A stretch of DNA of 7,232 bases from Lysobacteraceae bacterium. GTDB lineage: Bacteria; Pseudomonadota; Gammaproteobacteria; Xanthomonadales; Xanthomonadaceae. The stretch is from the NCBI GenBank assembly GCA_017990865.1, contig JAGNNB010000153.1:1-7232 (forward strand), in the 5' to 3' direction. The notes beneath the pieces are model-generated. The model was not told where the DNA came from. It saw nothing but the letters and a program-made list of their open reading frames with translations, and ran no database searches. Positions 5,238-7,232 of the stretch are shown here, piece by piece (the first letter of the stretch is position 1; every line of letters starts with the position of its first letter). The position numbers were made by a program, and so were the translations under genes.

Positions 5238-6359
5238 TCACGCCCAGCCGAACGCCTCGAACAACTTCAACAAACCGTAGGCCACGCCGCCGGAGGCCGG
5301 AATGGTCAACACCCAGGCCCAGAGGATGCGCTCGATCACCGTGAATTTGAGCTTGCGCGGGTTCTTGCCGAAGCCCACGCCCATGATCGCGGTGGAAATG
5401 CTGTGCGTGGTCGACACCGGCATACCGAAATGCGCGGCGGTGATCAGAATGGTGGCCGAGGCGCTTTCCGCCGCGAAACCGTCGATCGGGTGCAGCTTAA
5501 CCATTTTGTGACCAAGGGTCTTGATGATGCGCCAGCCGCCCATCGCGGTGCCGGCCGCCATCACCACCGCGCAGGTGATCACGATCCAAGCGTCGATGTC
5601 TTTCTCGCCGCCGTCGGGGTGCAGGAACTGCGCCCACGCGGGCAGCACGTCGAGCGTGCCGGCGCTCTGCGCGGCGTAGATGGTGAGCGCGATGATGCCC
5701 ATGGTCTTCTGCGCGTCGTTGGTGCCGTGCGCGAAGCCCATGTAAGCGGCGGATGCCAACTGCGCTTTACCGAAGATCGCGTTGACCCAACGCGGCCGCG
5801 ATAGCTTGCCCAGCGCCCCGCCGATCTTGGAGAAGCCGAAGATCAAGGCGTACAGCAATGCCAGAATCAACACGCCCAGCGTGAATCCCGCGATCGGCGA
5901 ACTGACCATCGGGATCACCACTTTCCACAGGATGCCCTTATTGCTGGTCCAACCCTCGTCGCCGAGTTTCGACCAGATCAGAGCCCCGAAATTATTGTCG
6001 GCGGCGGCCAACGCGGCGCCGCACAGGCCGCCGATCAGGGCATGCGACGAGGACGATGGCAGACCGAGCCACCACGTGATCAGGTTCCAGGTGATGCCGC
6101 CCATCAGCGCGCACAAAATCACCTGCGAGGTCACCATCACCACCTCGGTATCGATCAAACCCGAAGCGATGGTCTTGGCGACCGCGGTACCCCAGAAGGC
6201 GCCGATCAAGTTCATGCCCGCGGCCAGAATCACCGCCTTGCCGGGCGTCAGTACTTTGGTCGCGACGACGGTCGCGATCGAGTTGGCGGTGTCGTGAAAG
6301 CCGTTGATGAACTCGAAAACGAGCGCGGCCAGAATGACGATAAGAACGAGAGTAAGCAC
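5238..6359 (-). CDS. pit: PiT family low-affinity inorganic phosphate transporter
   Basis: A 373-residue inner-membrane transporter of the PiT family (phosphate taken up as a metal-phosphate complex with protons in bacteria). The inverted duplicated PiT signature is plain: NGFHDTANSIATVVATKVL at 19-37 in the first half and GFAHGTNDAQKTMGII at 208-223 in the second. The paired loops are GLPSSSSHALIGG (99-111) and GMPVSTTHSISTAIMGVG (312-329). Hydrophobic segments run through both halves and the protein ends in a further helix. It is shorter than E. coli PitA (about 500 residues), which is usual for copies paired with DUF47. The start is GTG at 6359, with AAGAGG (6365-6370) five bases upstream. 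It lies 99 bases downstream of the DUF47 gene and should share its Pho-box promoter; the hairpin at 5161-5196 ends the unit. The exact PitA/PitB assignment is not possible here. Confidence 0.96.
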   Translation of the reverse strand: MLTLVLIVILAALVFEFINGFHDTANSIATVVATKVLTPGKAVILAAGMNLIGAFWGTAVAKTIASGLIDTEVVMVTSQVILCALMGGITWNLITWWLGLPSSSSHALIGGLCGAALAAADNNFGALIWSKLGDEGWTSNKGILWKVVIPMVSSPIAGFTLGVLILALLYALIFGFSKIGGALGKLSRPRWVNAIFGKAQLASAAYMGFAHGTNDAQKTMGIIALTIYAAQSAGTLDVLPAWAQFLHPDGGEKDIDAWIVITCAVVMAAGTAMGGWRIIKTLGHKMVKLHPIDGFAAESASATILITAAHFGMPVSTTHSISTAIMGVGFGKNPRKLKFTVIERILWAWVLTIPASGGVAYGLLKLFEAFGWA

Positions 6360-6364
6360 GGAAG

Positions 6365-6370
6365 CCTCTT
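6365..6370 (-). promoter_or_regulatory. Ribosome binding site for the pit GTG start
   Basis: AAGAGG on the minus strand lies five bases from the GTG at 6359, supporting this non-ATG start. The protein begins at once with the first transmembrane helix. Confidence 0.7.
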
Positions 6371-6374
6371 CGAT

Positions 6375-6398
6375 GCGGTGTCGTGCGGTGTCGTGCGG
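6375..6398. repeat. Short tandem repeat, 10-bp unit GCGGTGTCGT, 2.4 copies
   Basis: Two exact copies (6375-6384 and 6385-6394) followed by GCGG lie in the 99-base gap between the DUF47 and pit genes, just upstream of the pit ribosome binding site. It probably arose by slippage, and no function is evident. Confidence 0.7.
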
Positions 6399-6458
6399 AT
6401 TTTGCGAGCGGCGTGCGTCCTCGCGGACGCGGACGTAACGCGCGCGCCGCAGCGGCGA

Positions 6459-7085
6459 TCAACTGTTTTTGAGCACGATCTGATAAGCGACGACGCCCGC
6501 TTCGCGGCAGCGATCGATGGCTTTTTCGAGGATCTCGAAGAATTCCTTGAGCAGGAACATCTGCAGGCTGTCGAGCTTGCCGGAATAGATGTCGCGATAG
6601 AGTTCGAGCATCAGCCGGTCGGCTTCGTTCTCGATCGAGCGCAGTTTCTCGTTGAGCTGCGTCATGCGATCGATGTTCATCGTTTCGATCGCGTGCACCA
6701 TCTCCACCACCACCGAAGCGGCCTGCTCCAGCATCGCCGCGCGGGGCGCGAAGTCGATGCCGTCCAGGTGGTGGATGGCCAGCGAATAGCGATCGGCGAA
6801 TTTCTCGATCTGCTTGGGAATTTTGTACAGCGCCGAACCGAGCGCTTCGATGTCTTCGCGCTCGATCGGGGTGATGAAGCTTTCGACCAGGGCCTTGCCG
6901 ATCTTGTCGGACGCGGCGCGCTCGCGCTGGCGGGCGAGCTTGAAAGCGTCCAACGCCGGCTGGCGGTCGGGTGCCTTCATCATCGAATGCAGCGCCTTGG
7001 CGCTCTCGTGAGCGGCATCGGAGGCTTCATCCAGCAGAGCGTAGAACTGCTTACCGGAGCCGAAGATGGTTTGCAGGGAGAACAT
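6459..7085 (-). CDS. DUF47 family PhoU-like protein (Pit accessory protein)
   Basis: A 208-residue all-helical cytosolic protein of the DUF47/PhoU-like group, which is commonly encoded next to PiT transporters and is thought to modulate them. It has the PhoU-like double helical bundle. The first half carries ARQRERAASDKIGKALVESF then ITPIEREDIEAL at 71-82, the hallmark block of the family. The second half carries the acidic motif IENEADRLMLELYRDI at 151-166 and the family-typical end LLKEFFEILEKAIDRC through VAYQIVLKNS. Acidic ExxxD-type residues (for example Glu154 and Asp156) probably bind metal, as in PhoU. The ATG at 7085 is chosen because GAGG (7093-7096) lies seven bases before it, and because the frame upstream to 7166 runs across the promoter. 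It is the first gene of the unit with pit, under the Pho box at 7131-7151. It is not the PhoU of a pst operon. Confidence 0.94.
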   Translation of the reverse strand: MFSLQTIFGSGKQFYALLDEASDAAHESAKALHSMMKAPDRQPALDAFKLARQRERAASDKIGKALVESFITPIEREDIEALGSALYKIPKQIEKFADRYSLAIHHLDGIDFAPRAAMLEQAASVVVEMVHAIETMNIDRMTQLNEKLRSIENEADRLMLELYRDIYSGKLDSLQMFLLKEFFEILEKAIDRCREAGVVAYQIVLKNS

Positions 7086-7092
7086 GGCGACG

Positions 7093-7096
7093 CCTC
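7093..7096 (-). promoter_or_regulatory. Ribosome binding site for the DUF47 gene
   Basis: GAGG on the minus strand lies seven bases before the ATG at 7085. It settles this start over the upstream in-frame ATGs, which lie within the promoter and Pho box. Confidence 0.65.
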
Positions 7097-7114
7097 GATG
7101 ACAATGAGATGAAC

Positions 7115-7151
7115 AGAGTAAGTCCAAATTATGACATCCGAATGACATCCG
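7115..7151 (-). promoter_or_regulatory. Pho box plus -10: PhoB-activated promoter of the DUF47-pit unit
   Basis: Two exact 10-bp direct repeats, CGGATGTCAT on the minus strand (plus strand 7131-7140 and 7142-7151), repeat with an 11-bp period. Each holds TGTCAT, the core of the PhoB recognition unit, and 11-bp periodicity is the defining Pho-box geometry. Ten bases after the box comes TACTCT (7120 down to 7115), a -10-like hexamer, which fits PhoB promoters where the box replaces the -35. The start would be near 7108, giving a leader of about 23 bases to the ATG at 7085. The downstream genes are phosphate genes, which agrees. Confidence 0.75.
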
Positions 7152-7159
7152 CCTCGATT

Positions 7160-7193
7160 GTTTCATCCTGACGAAACCCTATTGTCATGAAAC
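7160..7193. repeat. 7-bp inverted repeat GTTTCAT...ATGAAAC upstream of the Pho box
   Basis: GTTTCAT (7160-7166) and ATGAAAC (7187-7193) are exact reverse complements 20 bases apart. A further TGTCAT (7183-7188) overlaps the right arm. It could be an operator or part of a promoter for a divergent gene to the right, but could also be chance. The remaining bases to 7232 are C-rich and show nothing I can name. Confidence 0.35.
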
Positions 7194-7232
7194 CGGGGCC
7201 GACCCGCCTTCCACCCCCCGCCGGGACCGTCC

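Overview
The window is GC-rich chromosomal DNA from a gammaproteobacterium, most likely of the Lysobacterales/Xanthomonadales (Lysobacter, Luteimonas or Xanthomonas-like). This rests on base composition, protein style, and the set of TgpA-type transglutaminase, a short rhomboid protease, a W-type alkyltransferase-like protein and a DUF47-Pit pair. It is an inference, because no marker gene is present. I see no rRNA, tRNA, CRISPR array, transposase, phage gene or toxin-antitoxin pair. It reads as ordinary core genome with compact gaps, none longer than about 150 bases.

Layout. (1) 1-1906, plus strand: a TgpA family membrane transglutaminase, truncated at the window edge. (2) 1963-2032: a perfect 17-bp inverted repeat in the convergent gap. 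(3) 3308 down to 2032, minus strand: a rhomboid serine protease, then an unrecognised five-helix membrane protein, probably co-transcribed. (4) 3449-4168, plus strand: a 2-oxoglutarate/Fe(II) oxygenase that closely resembles HIF-type prolyl hydroxylases. (5) 4654 down to 4289, minus strand: an alkyltransferase-like (ATL) protein with PWHR in place of the MGMT PCHR motif. (6) 4697-5107, plus strand: a small protein that may have a YbjN/secretion-chaperone-like fold. (7) 5161-5196: a two-way terminator. (8) 7085 down to 5238, minus strand: a DUF47 PhoU-like protein followed by a PiT phosphate transporter. They are preceded by a well-formed Pho box (10-bp direct repeats at 11-bp period) spaced ten bases from a -10-like hexamer.

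How the parts work together. The DUF47-pit pair is a phosphate uptake unit, and its upstream Pho box suggests PhoB control during phosphate starvation. The rhomboid and the five-helix protein form a membrane pair that may be functionally linked. The oxygenase and ATL genes are unrelated enzymes but share a start layout: a TATGNT hexamer, six bases, then ATG. This suggests leaderless mRNAs. In both divergent gaps the -10 elements on the two strands overlap almost completely (TATGATA and TAGCATA), so each may act as a bidirectional promoter.

I did not find a convincing new multi-gene system. The best leads are the prolyl-hydroxylase-like oxygenase, the leaderless and symmetric promoter architecture, the Pho box, and the inverted repeat element.
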